64,000 nt of DNA from Thunnus maccoyii (GCF_910596095.1 NC_056545.1:27303067-27367066), one strand, 5' to 3'; counted from the first letter of the stretch, positions 1 to 28,548 are shown. Notes: generated by a model from the sequence alone, not told the origin. Translations and numbers: made by a program.

Positions 1-802
1 CTTTGCCCGCTGACTGTGACAGGCAGCTAAGCTCTTATTATGTGCACTCAGTGGTATGATGAGGGCAAAGCGGCCATGTCCCAGCCTGTAGCAGAGGAGA
101 GGCCCTTCACGTTTGTGTTGAAGAGAGCACACCCACACACACACACAAACTCACACACACATACACAGAGGGAAATTTAATAGCAGCTGAATTAATCTTG
201 TCAGGACAGGCCCAGGTGAGGTGTTTACATCCAGGTATTAGAGTTGAGAGATGACGGTTCCCACCCACTGCTCTCATTACAGTTGAGCTGTTGAGAAGTT
301 GGATGGAGGCTGAGAGACACCTGTCTGCCCAGAGCGTGTGCAGGGCTGTCATTTTAAGATGAACGGGAATAGCAAACCAGCTCACGGCTGAAATTCCTTT
401 TAAAAAGCTAAAACCGTGACTTTTAATCAGCCTTGAAACAAAAAAGGGCTGTGGTTTGACTTCAGCTCAAATCTGCCTTCCAGGAACAAAAACATTCAAT
501 AATTACACTTAATTTGAGTTCTATTAATATATTGTGATGATTAATGATGAGTTGTCCTACTCATTCATTATTTCATATATCATTGCTGCCATAGGAAAAC
601 CATAGCTTCCTGTTGTTCTAATTTTTCAATAATTTGAAGGGCATTTTTGCAAACAACCAAAGATGTTTCTTGGCCTTTTTACATCCAACTACAACAAAAT
701 AACCACATTTAATGGTCTACATTTGATCATCACCTTTATCTATCACTAATTTTAATATTTTCACTCAATGCAAGCTAAAAAAAAATGTAATAAACTATCT
801 AC
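1..802 (-). other. Part of ripk4 intron 2
   Basis: AT-rich non-coding DNA downstream of the second coding exon. It contains a CA-rich microsatellite near 130-165. The next exon of ripk4 is not in this stretch. Nothing else is recognised. Confidence 0.7.
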
Positions 803-3800
803 CTTGACATGATAGTGAGCATCCAGCAGGATGTTGGCTGGCTTCAGGTCCAGGTGGAGCAGGGGTGGGTTCATGCAGTGCAGGAAGTTCATGCCCACCG
901 CTGTCTCATGGATGATGCGGAAACGCAGCTCCCAGGGCAGCGGTTCAGTGGCCAGCAGGGTCTCCAGGGAGCCGGTCTCCATGTACTCCATTACGAGGCC
1001 CTGGGGGTCCTCACAGATCCCATAAACAGGCAGGATGTATCGGAACTTAGCCGCCTCCATCTTCTTAGCCTCCTCGAGTAGCTCTGAACGCTCCCTGTGA
1101 TTAAGAAATACGTGATTACATTATTATCACATTTATGTTACATTACATTGACGTCATGATTCATTGGCTCCAGTGAGTCAGGCTCTTCTTTTGGAGTGAT
1201 GAAGCAATTTTGAGAAGTGCAAACAAACTGCAGCTGAAATGAGATGTAAGATTGTTTTCAAGGTCATCATGTTTTTAATCAATCCTTCCACATCTCTTGG
1301 CTCACAGATATTTACCAAGTCTACCTTCTCATAAATGATTAACCTAATGATTCTGAGGACATGCTTTACTCAATGAGCTGTAATATTTGACGTAACTTCT
1401 GTCCAAACCCAAATTCCAGCACAATACACATCACCCTTACTGATCTCCTAGATATGCAAAATGTGTGTGCAGCATTAATCTTAGAGGCTGTAAAAGTGTG
1501 ACCTCTGTAGACGTCTATAATTCATTTACCTATGTTCATCCAAGTATGTGGATTGTGCTCTGAACTGTCCAGTGGCTCTCTTAAGGCCTTGAGGACATTC
1601 CAGCCCAGCCTGGAATGCATCAGGAGAGCGCAGAAGGCTTAAACAGAGCTCTTGTTCTCTATTGCTCAACCTTTGCATGACTCTCTTTATCAGCATGCTG
1701 GCCCTGCTGACATACCTAAAACACAACTGTGCAGGTCATTCATGACCTCAGAGCATATCTCAAGCAAAGGTTGCTTTAACAATCCGACCTCTTAATGAGG
1801 ACAGATGAGAGTAACATAAATCTAATGCTTGCATTCATAGGAATGTGCTTCAAAGGCAGAATTAGGTGAGCTGCACTGGGAATTTTGTTTTCCACCATCA
1901 ATAAAATGAAATGAGATGGAGACTCCTAAGACTCCTTAGAGTCTATTAGGCGCAGGGTGTATCAGGTTACTAAGTGAGTTGTGTTCTATAGGAGGGAGCC
2001 TGGCTATTATTGTCCTTTATCATCAGTACACGTGAATGAGGCACAAGCCATGAAATCTTACAAGCAGGAATAATCAAACATGATATGGGAGAGTGGGCAA
2101 GCACTTGTTTGCTGAATCCTTTATCTAATCCAAAGTGCTTCTCAGCAGCTCCAGAACAAAAACAATGTCCCTGCTTTAAGAGAAAGGCCTGGTAAGACCG
2201 GTTTTACAGCTTCTTTTATTGTCTGTGCTACACAGCAGCCTGCAACCCAGGCAGACAAAGGTGGCTTTGAGTCCCTGCATAGGGTGTTATGTGTGGGTCA
2301 AAGAAGGCTTCAGTCAAATGACTGTTTATGTACTTTGCAGATGTTTGGAAATGATAACATCTCTGGTTCAGGTTCAGCGGATGCCTTTAGTTGCACCACA
2401 GGTTAGGGGAGCGGATGTCATTCCTCTTTTTTTGGAAATGCTGAAATCTCAACTTCCTGTTTGTTAGTTACCTGTTTGAAATGCTTTGGTGACACTGACT
2501 GAATGAGAGATCAAAATCTCCCACAGTAAAAGAAGTTGGTTGGGTGATCAGTTTTATCAGTATATTATTTAGAAAGGACAAGTGCAACTCTGCAATTACT
2601 TAATGCCAATGTTGAATTACATAAAAACCCTCTTAGATAATGAGCAAGATCTTATTTGTCTACCATTAAAAAAATGAGAGGATCTTGTGACTTAAGATTC
2701 ATAATTTGTCAGAGCTTCTTGGAGCCCAATGATGAACTCAGTATGTGTATTATACACAGCTGAGAAGAATGGAAACTTCCACTGACAGGCGGGTTGCTGT
2801 GCCGCTGAAGGGGTCGACCTTCAATGTTGGCTTACATACAGTAGACCTTAACACTCATCACCTACACAACAGAACAACTGAGACACACACACACACACGC
2901 ACAAGCACACAGCCAAAATGTTCCTAAAATATGAATTTCCCTTTATTTTGTGAAATCCATGTGGAGCTACAATACGATTCAAGGTCAGGCAATATGTTAC
3001 AGAATTCATTAGGGTTGTGTTATATCTAGCAGTGCCTGGAGGAAAAGACCACCTTGCTACCCTCATTAAAATGTTTACTCATTTAAATCAGCCCCTCCCT
3101 GAGGCCACTGGATGATAACGTCATTGTTGATTGGGGAAATCAGCGTTGAACCTTTCATGTTTGGGTCTGGCTAGAATAAGTAAACAGCTATGGCCCTGAG
3201 CAATGTGGACTATCTTCTGCCCTGAGGTTGAATCAGCATGTCAGTGCTCCCTGCAACACATCTGAACTGCGTCTAATTGTCTAAACGTGGCCTCTTGTTT
3301 GCTGCTGAGGCAACCTTACAGCTGCACTGTGTGCCCAGACGGGCAAGTGAGTCACACATTCCCTGGTATTCACCTCTTCACAGGCTGCGAAGCACTGAAT
3401 GACTTCTTGTCAGCACAGATATAATCTAAGCCTCAACCTGTCTACTATTTGGCCATAAACTGGTCATCAGTTGATAAAACTGGGAGACAAGAGACAGATT
3501 TCAACATATGGTGCTTAAAGGGACCAAACAGAGGTAAAGAAATATCTTAACTATGCCAGAGCTTCAACAGGAGACTGTAAGGATAAGTTCTTGTTCACTG
3601 TTTTACGTCGTTTTACACATACATCAGTACAAAGATAACCTATGTCTGAACTGCAGATCAACAACTGTAACTTACTTATCATCCACATGAAGGCAGGGAG
3701 GGCACTTGATAGCCAGCCATGTTTTCCACTGTACGTGCCGGACTTTGTATACTTGTCCAAATCCACCTGAGCCTATTTTCTCCCAGCTACCAAACTCAGA

Positions 3801-3857
3801 GGAATCAAAGGTCCTTAACAGCCCCATATTCCCATGTGGAGAATCCGGGACATCCAT
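803..3857 (-). CDS. ripk4: ripk4, receptor-interacting serine/threonine kinase 4 (5' part, runs off left edge)
   Basis: Two coding exons: 3857-3676 (182 nt, donor GTAAGT) and 1094-803 (292 nt, acceptor after CACAG, donor GTAGAT), giving the first 158 residues. The start ATG at 3857 is preferred to the open-frame ATG at 3938 because it aligns with the human start and puts key residues at human numbering. Visible kinase features are the glycine-rich loop GSGGFG (29-34), the VAIK-type lysine in LAIKC (Lys51) and the catalytic loop HLDLKPAN with Asp143. The activation loop, the rest of the kinase lobe and the ankyrin repeats of the family lie beyond the left edge. In mammals this kinase acts in keratinocyte differentiation and PKC/NF-kB signalling; its role here is inferred by homology. 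Intron 1 is about 2.6 kb. No lesion is seen. Confidence 0.95.
1095..3675 (-). other. ripk4 intron 1
   Basis: About 2.6 kb of intron between a GTAAGT donor and a CACAG acceptor, both read on the minus strand. It holds a short CA microsatellite near 2882-2898. Open frames here are short and match no protein I recognise. Confidence 0.8.
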
Positions 3858-5418
3858 ATCCGTGTCGAGACCAGCAGGGTAAACTCCTCTTTTATTTGTC
3901 TCCAAGGCACAATCTGGGGAAGTGATCACACACACCAACCTGGCCGATTGTGAGCTCTTCCTTGTTTTTCCCCTGGTGTAGCTCAGCGTGGCTCCTCCCT
4001 CTCTTCAGGTGAAAAGAGGGGTTGGAGCTAGTGCTGTGACATCACTTCCTGGGTTCTGAAACGGGGAAGAGATGGAATATTTCACTGAGGAAACATGACG
4101 GGCCAAAAGGCAATGCTGCCACTTCATGCCTTGTTTACCAGATGCCCTAAAGTCAAGAGCTTTATTTCTGCCATGAAAAGGAGAGACTAATCTCTGTAAT
4201 GATCCTGAGTCCATGAACCCAGGAATGTGTTATTTCATAAACACACCTTTGTTCAGTTGAAGGCCATTATCCAACTGAAGGCCCTTTAGGTAAGAAGAGG
4301 TAACATGACTTAACAATAGGTGTGTTATATGATATCAGCTAGAAGGTTTGAGGAATGTGTGGATTCATCTTCACAGCACAGCAGATGGGAACATCAAGTT
4401 CTTTTATAGTTAGATATTACCTGAGATTTCCCAGTGACAGAACTGTGTGTGATGGCTTAAAGTTGAAGCTCTGTTCAACTCAATTTAAGTTTTTTTAGTT
4501 TAGTTTGATACACATTACAAGATACACATGATAACTTTTTATTGATTACAGTCATTCCTTTTGAACCAAATTGACCGTGCTGCTGTGCAAATCTAATTTT
4601 ACCATGTAATCACACTATAAAATGTCAAATTTCCCATTAATGGTCCCACCAATACCTCTCAATTGTTTTACTATTATTGTTATTTATATATTTATTTTTA
4701 TCTTTACTTTGTCTTGTGTTATTTTTGGTCTGCCTTCATTATATTAGGCACTCTCTTATTATGTGTTGTTACAGGTAATGTTCATGTATGAAAAAGCTAA
4801 ATAGAGTATTTAAATTTTTGATTTTGGAGTCAGACACTATATCTTGATTCCTGATGAATGTTTATGACAGAAAACTTTATCAAATGTTGTGCTGACAGTT
4901 GGTGGGAGTTCACCTTTTATGTGCTTTCGTTCTTTTATGCACCTGTCCTACACCTGTCCTTTGTTTTATACAGTCCAGAGTCAGAAACGGAAAAGCAGCC
5001 CCAGAACTGATATAGATTAATATTTTGCTGAAGGACACATCTTACCAACAAGTCCTAAATCTTATCATAAGACAAGAATAAAGTGGAGGTTAAAACAGCC
5101 TCATCTCAGGTTACTCTGTTTTATAGGCCGATATAAATGCAATGAAACACATGATACTCACAATTCATAGAATACTGAACCTCAAACTGATGTCAGTTAT
5201 ATGGAGGGATGCATGATTACATTAATATGCTGGGAAAAATCTTTGCTGTCAGCCTCTAAATGTCAGACACCAGATGGAAATGTTATGTTGTTAGACCAGA
5301 AACCTAGGTAGCCTTAGGCACTGTATGAAAATGATAGGGATGGGAAGGGGGGTTGTTTTGTTATTAATATTTTCTTTGGACCCTGTCCCACATGAATTAG
5401 ATATAGGCTTATTATATA
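3858..5418 (-). other. Upstream region of ripk4
   Basis: This stretch must hold the ripk4 5' UTR and probably its promoter, but I could not fix a transcription start. The segment just upstream of the start codon (3940-4030) is the least AT-rich part. The rest is AT-rich non-coding sequence up to the left end of the Tc1-like element. Confidence 0.4.
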
Positions 5419-6722
5419 CGGTGCATTCAGAAGGTATTCAGACCCCTTCACTTTTTTCACATTTTATTATGTTGCAGCCTTATGCTAAATCATTTCAATT
5501 CATTTTTCCCCCTCATCAATCTACACTCAATACCCCATAATGACAGAGTGAAAACAAAATTTTAGAAAATTGTGCAAATTTATTAAAAAGGAAAAACTGA
5601 AATATCACATTGGCATAAGTATTCAGACCCTTTGTCATGACACTTGAAATTTAGCTCAGGTGTCTTCCATTTCTCTTGATCATCTTTGACATGTTTCTAC
5701 ACCTTGATTGGAGTCCACCTGTGGTAAATTCAGTTGATTGGACATGATTTGGAAAGGAACACACTTATATAAGATCTCACAGCTCACAATGCGTATTAGA
5801 GCAAAAACCAAGTCATGAGGTCGAAGGAACTGCCTGCAGAGCTCAGAGACAGGATTGTGTCGAGGCACTGATCAAGAGAAGGCTACAAATAGTTTCTGCT
5901 GCATTGAAGGTTCCTAAGAGCACAGTGGCCTCCGTAATTCTTAAACGGAAGAAGTTCGGAACAACCAGGACTCTTCCTGCAGCTGGCTACATGGCCAAAT
6001 TCTAGGAGATATAGGAGCTCTAGAGATCCTGTGTGGAGATGGGAGAAACATAGACTGTATAAAATTGGAGAGAAACCTCCAGAAGAAAAAACATCACTGC
6101 AACACTCCACCAATTTGGGTATTATGGCGGACTGGCCAGACAAGAAGCCTCTCCTCAATGAAAGACACAGGAAAGCCCACTTAGAGGACTCTCATACCTT
6201 CTAACAAGGCAATGACCCTAAGCACACAGCCAAGACAACGCAGAGTGGTGACAACTCTGTGAATGTCCTTGAGCGGCCCAGCCAGAGCCCTGACTTGAAC
6301 CCAATCGAACATCTCTGGAGAGACCTGAAAATGGCTGTTCACTGACCTGAAACCTGATAGAGCTTCAGGGGATCTGCAGAGATGAATGGCAGAAAATCCC
6401 CAAATCCAGGTGTGCAAAGCTTGTTGCGTCATACCCAAGAAGACTCGAGGCTGTAATTGCTGCCAAAGGTGCTTCAACTAAGTACTGAGTAAAGGGTCTG
6501 AATAGGCGCCTGAGCTTATGACAATGTGATATTTCAGATTTTCCTTTTTAATAAATTTGTAAAAAATTCTTAAGTGTTTTTCTTGTTTTTGCTTTGTTGT
6601 CATGGGGTATTGAGTGTAGATTGATGAGGAGAAAAAATGAATTTAAACAATTTCAGCATAAGGCTGCAACATGACAAAATGTGATAAAAGTGAAGGGGTC
6701 TGAATACTTTCTGAATGCACCG
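5419..6722 (+). mobile_element. Tc1/mariner-like DNA transposon, internally deleted copy
   Basis: The outer ends are inverted copies of each other: CGGTGCATTCAG at 5419 and its complement ending at 6722. Both are flanked by the TA target duplication (5417-5418 and 6723-6724) typical of Tc1/mariner elements. The terminal repeats are long, roughly 5419-5635 and 6492-6722, and the motif 'gtattcagaccc' occurs in both the outer and inner part of each repeat, the IR/DR layout of fish Tc1 elements. The total length of 1304 bp compares with about 1.6 kb for intact relatives, so about 300 bp is missing from the middle. The encoded transposase is broken (separate entry). Confidence 0.92.
5815..6480 (+). 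pseudogene. Decayed Tc1-family transposase
   Basis: The frame opening at 5815 reads MRSKELPAELRDRIVSRH and then meets a stop, with another stop a few codons later, so the N-terminal helix-turn-helix region is already disrupted. The C-terminal remnant near 6205-6340 still encodes DPKHTAK and NPIEHLW, which surround the conserved Asp and Glu of the DD34E catalytic triad in Tc1 transposases. The stretch between (about 5990-6200) is shortened and scrambled. This copy cannot make active transposase. The open frames called on the minus strand here are shadows. Confidence 0.88.
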
Positions 6723-9700
6723 TATATATTGTATATTATGAGATGTCTGACTCTCCCTCAAATCCATGTTCATCCCTTCAATCCGAGTTCCATGACGGCT
6801 GAGTCGCATGGCCGGGAATGTTGGTGATGTTTCTTCCAGGCAGCATTAGGTATCAAGAGGAAAGCTATACTACTGATGTAACTACTTGATCTTTTTTAAA
6901 AACATTTTTACGATAAGGAAAGAATGAATCTGGGAAGAGGAAAAACTTAAAAGACCCTCCCTTGAACTCCTAAAAACAATCTGACATCCCTACCTTTAGC
7001 AATAAGTAAACATACATAACCCTCCCACTTCTCTGACCCGTTTTTTTCCTCCCTTAATAATTTTTACACAGTCCCTTAAGGATCCCTTTTTTATTACTAG
7101 GTTATGTGACAGCTCTTTTATATTTTTTCCACGCTTTGCTTCTGGACCTGGGTTCCTATTTTAATTTAGATTTTACCTGCACCTCAGCATGTTCTGATTG
7201 GAATTAGAAAACTTTTATTGGATATACTGGATATGTATTAAATGTATCTATATGCAAATTGTGTCTTTTTGGGAACCTGATGCTCTGGTGCATGAGCTCT
7301 GCTTGCCCTGAGTGCAATCCACATACTAGAGAGGATAAAATGCAATTCAACTTGTCTCTACAAACATAATTATTTATGTTGCTGTATTGTTGTTTGCTTT
7401 ATGGTAATCAGAATCTGTAAATCATACCTCTCTATTTGCCTCTACTTCACTAGCATAATACATGATTTCATAATTTCACCCTACTCCACTCTGCACTCCA
7501 GATTAAATTAGGAAACTGGAAGGACGAGGTATAAAGACCAAGTATAAATATGTCATTGGGGAGGCTGTTGAGACAATAAGCAGATCTTATTGATCCAGGA
7601 GGAGTCAGGCTTCATTTCATGCTGCTGGCTCTTGTCACTGCAGCTGAGATCAGTGTTTGTCCTCTGAGGCTGCTGCTCTGCAGACACATGGAGACATTAA
7701 CACAAACAGCAGTTAAAAGGTGAAAGTTGGTAGGCGGTGTGAACACGAGCCCTTTGAGATAAGGGTCCACCCGTTGTGTAAAGTGTAAATGTGTTCACAG
7801 AATCACATGAGCCCGAACCCTTCCTCTGGGGCGGCATCACACCTTGATCTTGATCATTAGAATGAAAGAGGAGCTTTTATTGGTGTGTTAATTAAATCAG
7901 CTCTTTTCATCTGTTTTACAGGTCTGATTAAAAACCAGAAAATAGATCAGGACCGTCCACTTTCCCCCACTGTCAGAAAAAAACAGCTTTTTTTGTTTTG
8001 AATTCAAATGAGCTTTAGTGGTCTGAGAACATCAATAAAAAACAAATGAACAACCACAGTCATACAGTGAGTCTCAGCTTGTGACAGCATGTTTTCACTG
8101 ATGTTGGCTCATGTATGTGTACTGGAATATTTATGCTGCTGATGATCAGTAAATGTAGAATATGATGGTTTGTTTATGAATGTTCAAATGAATGTAGTAT
8201 TTCACTATATACCAGTTTCATGTACAGCACTACTGATACTGTATTCCAAAGTGGGTATGAAGAATTCTGCATGAAGGACCGCAGCTGAATGTCTGTTAGT
8301 TTTATTCTTCACCATTAGAGTTTTTTTTCAGGGAAACACATTTTAATAAAGTCTGAATAAATATTGTTTATAAATTATGAATACTATTTACATTTTACCC
8401 AGTGTGTGCCAGACTTTGTCGCCACCTACTGGAATTTTCATATTAAAGCATTTAGCTCTGTGATGAGACTTGAGTGCTCAAACTATGTCGAAGCCATACA
8501 TTTATGAACGAAGAAAATCATATTTATCTTTCTCAAAGCCCTGAAATAGAATCTGAAGAGCATCTGAGCTGAAAAATGGTCTCCTCATATCAGTTTTTCT
8601 CCATTGTTCTGATGTGTTAGATAGAAAAGTCCAACTTTAAGAACAGGTGACACATACACCAGAACAGTGCATCTATTCAAGCTCCAAAAGGTGTGGTATT
8701 CTCAAAAGTCCTCGTACAATCCAATCACATACCGGTGTCTGAAAAGAAATATAATACTGCAGCTGCAGCCAAAAAAAAACCACACAACTTCTTTTTCAAA
8801 ACAGTGCATCAAATCTTCAATTTCAACCTGCAGTCATTTAGTAGTGCTACACAAAACTTTAAATAGACTTAACCAAGTACTTAAGGCAGTCTGTTTACTG
8901 CTCACTATCTGTAACATTCTCTTCACCTTAGATAGAGCAGTTTATTCATCAAACCAGTCTTGGCATAATGGATTTGAGCTTGTACATTTTCCAAGGTCAC
9001 ACAAAAGAAATCTCACTTTCACTGAGAAAGACAGATCATTAAAACTGTTGGAGTAGGGTTGGAGTCTCTCCTGAACTGCCGCACTGCAATCTGATGGAAC
9101 CTCACATTGTCCAATATGATAGATACTGTTGGACAACTATTGTCTTTCTACAGATTTTCCCACCTTTCACCCATACGTCCCTACATTCCAGCTGCTGTGT
9201 CCCTTCACATGTGACTTCATACATATTATAGACTCAAAGTTTTGTACCTTTGCATATTCTCACACAGTGAATGAGCCAAGAAAAACAGAAATCTGATTTC
9301 TCAACAAGGCTGAGAATATTGTGAGCAGAAGACTCTTGAAATCTTCACTCTGTACTTGTGTCAAATGTTTTGCAAACCACATTTTCTATGTGAAGGTTGT
9401 GTAAAAAGAAAAGAGCTGTGTGAAAACCAGTAATCATTAAAAGTTCAGTGAGTGCATTTAAAACCGAATAAATGTTGAAGAATGGAAAATACGCTTGATT
9501 CTCAGAGTTCTTTCTCATTTATTTGCTCTCTTCTAAATACTCTGAGGTCAGCACTGGGTCACAACATATCTCTGTTATTGAACACTAACAGCTGTGTTTG
9601 AACATACCCAACATTACACAATAACCCCACATATGCAGAGATGAAGGTCATGACTGAGCTGTGGTGTACTCATGCTCAAAGTTTATGATATCCTGTTCCA

Positions 9701-10130
9701 GATTATCCATCATCCTGCTCCTGATGCTTTGTGACCGGTTCTTGTAGGAAAAAATACCAAAATGTTCAAATCAAATATTGCTACTCCACAATATCATAGT
9801 TTATATCTCCATTTTTCTTACATTGACACTACCACTTGAGTATTTTCATTTAACAACTTTATGGTTTCATGTCTAAATTTTGTACTTCTTCGTTTACAGT
9901 TGGGGAACAATTAACTAAATATTTAGGTTTTTAGGCCCCTTTCATATTTTGAAAATACATTTCAAGTTGTGAGGATTTGTACATTTCTCTAAATCTTGAG
10001 ACGATGTTGAATTGTTAGGTGGATTGTGTTCTGTGGTACAGAATCTGGTTGTTTTATGTTTGTATGCTGTAATCTGTTTTGATTTAGTGTCTTTAGAGGA
10101 CAAGCCCAGGACCTTTTCTGGAAATTCAGC
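6723..10130. other. Intergenic desert between ripk4 and prdm15
   Basis: About 3.4 kb of AT-rich DNA. The longest open frame is 129 codons at 8667-9056 on the plus strand; it has no recognisable domain, and no splice or conservation evidence supports it. Nothing functional is identified. Confidence 0.6.
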
Positions 10131-11170
10131 TGTTTATTTCAATTCCCCATCATCGATTCATTCATGTTTCATTTATATTTTTGAATGAAAACCTTTTAAA
10201 GGTCACTCTGCAGAATCTGACTGTATGTGATACATGAGTCAATGAGCACTGGCAGTATCAGCAACACACACACACACACACACACACATACGTATCTGCC
10301 CTTAGAACGATCATTTGTGTACCACTCACGTGCTGTTTGCAGAAAAGCCATCAGCTTCTGACTGACTGGAAGACAAACAGACTCGCTGGCTTGAGATGCG
10401 AGGAGATCCAGAGCAGATGGTCATATTGCTATAAACAGACTGAGACAAACAGAATTAGGTTTGCTGATGATTCAGATGGCATCTGTGCCGTGATTTAGAA
10501 AAACCTTGCTGCACAAATGAACCCTCTGGTGGGCAGTTATCACTGTTCATCACACAAACTGAATTAATATGAAGACAAATAAAAGAAGACCCATTTAAAG
10601 AGGTATTTTCTTTAAAAATAACAGTACAAAAAGGCTTCCAGTATTTTTTCCAGACAGTTCAACAATAATTACTGTTTACAGCATTCAAAAATAACATTTC
10701 ATGAGTGAGCCACTTTTAGGAATATGCCAACCATCATATATCACATGACTTTCCTTGTTGACTGCACCAAATGTGTCTTTTTTTCAGGTTGGTACGTTTT
10801 CATTTGTCATTTTTTTCAAGCAGCAGATTTATCTTGAAAACATGCATGTTTTTAGAAGGTTGGTAAGGCATTTGAATATTCAACATGTCGCTTTGGTTTC
10901 AAATGTATATCTTCCAGAGGAGTGTCAGTGAGTGTGGATAAATGTACCATTTCCCTCTTTTTTTTTTTTTTTAAATAGTTAGTTAATTATAAACAGCCTC
11001 TTTGTTTTGTCAGTATAAAAAAAAAAAATCATTACGATTTCATTCACTTCTATGGGACTGGAGAGGCATCTGGGTGACAGTGATCAAAGCTTTGTACAGT
11101 TTCATAAAATCTACTCTACTATGTGACAATGTCTGTGAGTGTGAGGTGACCAGCACCTCCAGTCTCTGCT
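10131..11170 (-). other. Probable prdm15 3' UTR
   Basis: The stretch lies directly downstream of the prdm15 stop on the minus strand. An AATAAA (plus-strand TTTATT) at 10133-10138 is one possible polyadenylation signal, though others exist farther left. It contains a CA microsatellite (about 10263-10288) and homopolymer tracts near 10959-10972 and 11018-11028. The true 3' end cannot be fixed from sequence alone. Confidence 0.35.
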
Positions 11171-25726
<14,556 letters not shown>

Positions 25727-25989
25727 TATGTCAGCCTACAAACAGAGAAAAACATATTTTTAACATGTCATTAATAGGAGACAAACATCAGGACAGAAGG
25801 GAAGGCTGAGCAGCAGTCAAGTCATAAAGAAAAATGTCCATGAGAGAACAAGACTTTGGGGAGTGTGTTAGAATATAACTGAACTTCCAAGCCTGTATAC
25901 TCATTTAATCTGAGACACTTGAGCGGTATTAGATGCATCAGACCTCCTGGCTCCACAGTAGTGTAGTATGACAACATTTACTGTTTACG

Positions 25990-26460
25990 GTGTAAGCCGT
26001 ACAGTTGAAGCATGCATGTTAACGTATGCAGTCCGGGTAGGAGATGGGATCCAGGATTTCAGCGGTTCCCAAACTCTAGCCGGGTTTTAACTCCGATCTG
26101 AGCGGCTTCTCTTCACCAAAATGTAACAAAGAACAGTCGGCATGGCGGATGGACCGGAGACGCAAACCTCCAAACCGGAGTCGATGCTCCTCTACAGCGG
26201 GCAGTGAGCGGTGCAGGCGGCTCAGGAAGACTCGGAGCGAGCCGGACACTCCAGCTGCACCTTCTCTACCAAACTGCGGCGACAATTTGTGGAAATTCGA
26301 TGTACGTTTGTGGGAAAACACGTTACCTTTTCTGCAAAAGACCCTTCATTTGTCGAATCCTGACTCCGGGTTCCAATCCGCTCCAGAAACGGCGCAGGAC
26401 CGGAAACGAGCCGCGCCGAGTGCATTATGGGGGCTGTAGGCTCGTCAAAACTGCTATAAA
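25990..26460 (-). promoter_or_regulatory. Probable prdm15 promoter / non-coding first exon region
   Basis: This is the only CpG-rich segment upstream of the first prdm15 coding exon, and GC content falls sharply on both sides. It carries ETS-like TTTCCGG on the minus strand near 26400. A splice acceptor (TTTGTAG) precedes the first recognised coding exon at 25735, so an upstream exon must exist, most likely here. The exact start site and donor could not be placed. Confidence 0.5.
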
Positions 26461-28517
26461 GCAACTCAATTAAGCTTTAACAAGGCAATTAGAGGTGTAA
26501 TTTAGTTCACTGAACAAAATAAAGACATGGAAGATTACCAAAATGTAGTTAATTGATCTCGTTATTTTCTACGTCATTTATCTACGTTGCACTGGCTGAT
26601 TTTAGCATAGTGCACACAGGAGTAGAAGATGTATTCAGACCATTTACATAAGTATAAGTAGTAATACTACACTGTAAAATTACTCCACTACAAGTAAAAG
26701 TGCTGCACGCATTCACAATCTTACTTCAGTAAAAGTTCATAACTATTATAATTAAGTATTATTAAATGTACTTTAAGTATCAAAAGTAAAAGTAGTCATT
26801 ATGCCATATGGTGTTATATGAGCTATATATTACAGGACTGTTGTTACTGATGCATTAACCTGTGAGCAGCTTTTTTGTTAAAGTTTGGTTAGGAGGAGCT
26901 GATTTCATGTAACTAAATTATAAACTGTTGGACAGTTAAACCTGCAAAAACCTTATTCTTCTGTAGCCATGTCTATCTGTAACTGGGTTCTAAAAACCTT
27001 ACTCTGCAGTACAGTGAGAGTATTTCAACCTGTCTCTACAGTATCTTGAAACAGGAAAGAATAACGCAGGTTCTGCACTTGAATTAAGAAATTAGAAAAC
27101 TCTTCAAACACATTGTTGATATTTATACTGCACTAGGAAATACTTTTTTGCGCTTAATAATAAGAAAGAATAACATTAGAAAATAAAAGTTTAAATTCCA
27201 GACAAAAATGACTTATTGGAGGGATTTTTTTTCCATTGCATTGCATCATGTGCTGGAGACTGATGATGTTTGTTTTTTTTTTATGAAAAATGATCTTCAA
27301 AATATATAAAATAACTAGTAACTAGCAGGCAGATAAACAGAGAGAAAAATACACTATTTCCCTTTGAAATGTATTAGCATAAAATGGAAATGCTGACGTA
27401 AAGAACAAGTTCCTGCTGAAGAACATTTCTTACACATACTTTCCACTACTGATAGCACATGATTTTCAACCAGCACAGAGGGATACTGCTGACCCTCCAT
27501 GTATAAAAGCCTCTGTAAAATAACTGAAGTGAAGTATGAACATATACAGAATTACAAGTTACAGAAGCACTGTGGAGAATCCACTACAGACAGGATATAC
27601 AAAGTGGCACTGCAATCTCAGTTATCCAATCAATATTTATTGCTGAAAATGAAATAACTCGATATGTTCATTAGTTACAATCCCTGCAGGGAAATGACTG
27701 ACACCCTGCATCAACAGTTAAGTCAGTCAGTTTCTGTGCACAGAGCAGATGCCAAAAAAAAAAAAAAAAAAAAAAAAACCCATCAGGAAGCAGTTTATTA
27801 ATCACATACAGCTCTACTGCTTACTGAATGCATAACAGCAGCCAATGCTTGCAGGCTGCAGGCTGCCATAAGCAGGGGCTCTGAAGCTGAGCATGATTAA
27901 AACAACCTGTTTCCCCCTCAGTTCCTCAAAGTTAGAAAAGTGATTCTGTCTCAATGCTTATAGTTTCTTTTGGTCTGATTCTGGGCTTTTTAATATTTAA
28001 AACGGACAAACAAACAAACAAAAAAAAAAACAATTGATGATGGAGCAGAGCGGGTGCTGAGAGGGGGGGGGGGATCACAGCTGTCATGTAAATACAAGAC
28101 ACAAAGACAACCCACACTATATCTGCACAAGAGTGTTGTCATAAACAGCAAGTGAGTGTTTTTAATTCTCAGATAGTTCAATAATGTAAACACCCAGTTA
28201 ACAGATATGTTATGTGCATAGGCTTCTCGATTATAGACACTGCTGATGGTGCAGGAACACAGCGGCACATTTGTCTCTCACAGTCGTTCCAACAGCCCTT
28301 CGGTCCTCTGCTCTGATGGTGGATGCAGGCTCAGGAGCTACAAGTCTAGACCACGCGTGACAACGTCCTCAGAATAACTGTAAGGCAATCTGTTATTTCT
28401 GGCTGTCACTGTCTTTGTTACTGCACAATTCTTAACTTATTGAAGAAACAGTAGTTAACACGATGTACAGACACGTCTTCAACAAGCTGCTTACAAAAAA
28501 TACAATCATTAGCTGGA

Positions 28518-28548
<31 letters not shown>

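Noticed and set aside
3858-3938. Upstream in-frame ATG for ripk4
   Set aside because: Starting at 3857 reproduces human residue numbering (Lys51, Asp143); the 27 extra residues match nothing known.
5883-6477. Minus-strand open frames inside the Tc1-like element
   Set aside because: The transposase remnants read on the plus strand; the minus-strand frames are shadows.
8667-9056. 129-codon open frame in the desert between ripk4 and prdm15
   Set aside because: No recognisable motif, no splice context, ordinary AT-rich composition; likely chance.
26149-26439. Plus-strand 96-codon frame in the CpG-rich region upstream of prdm15
   Set aside because: No homology; GC-rich promoter DNA has few stops by chance, and the known gene is on the other strand.
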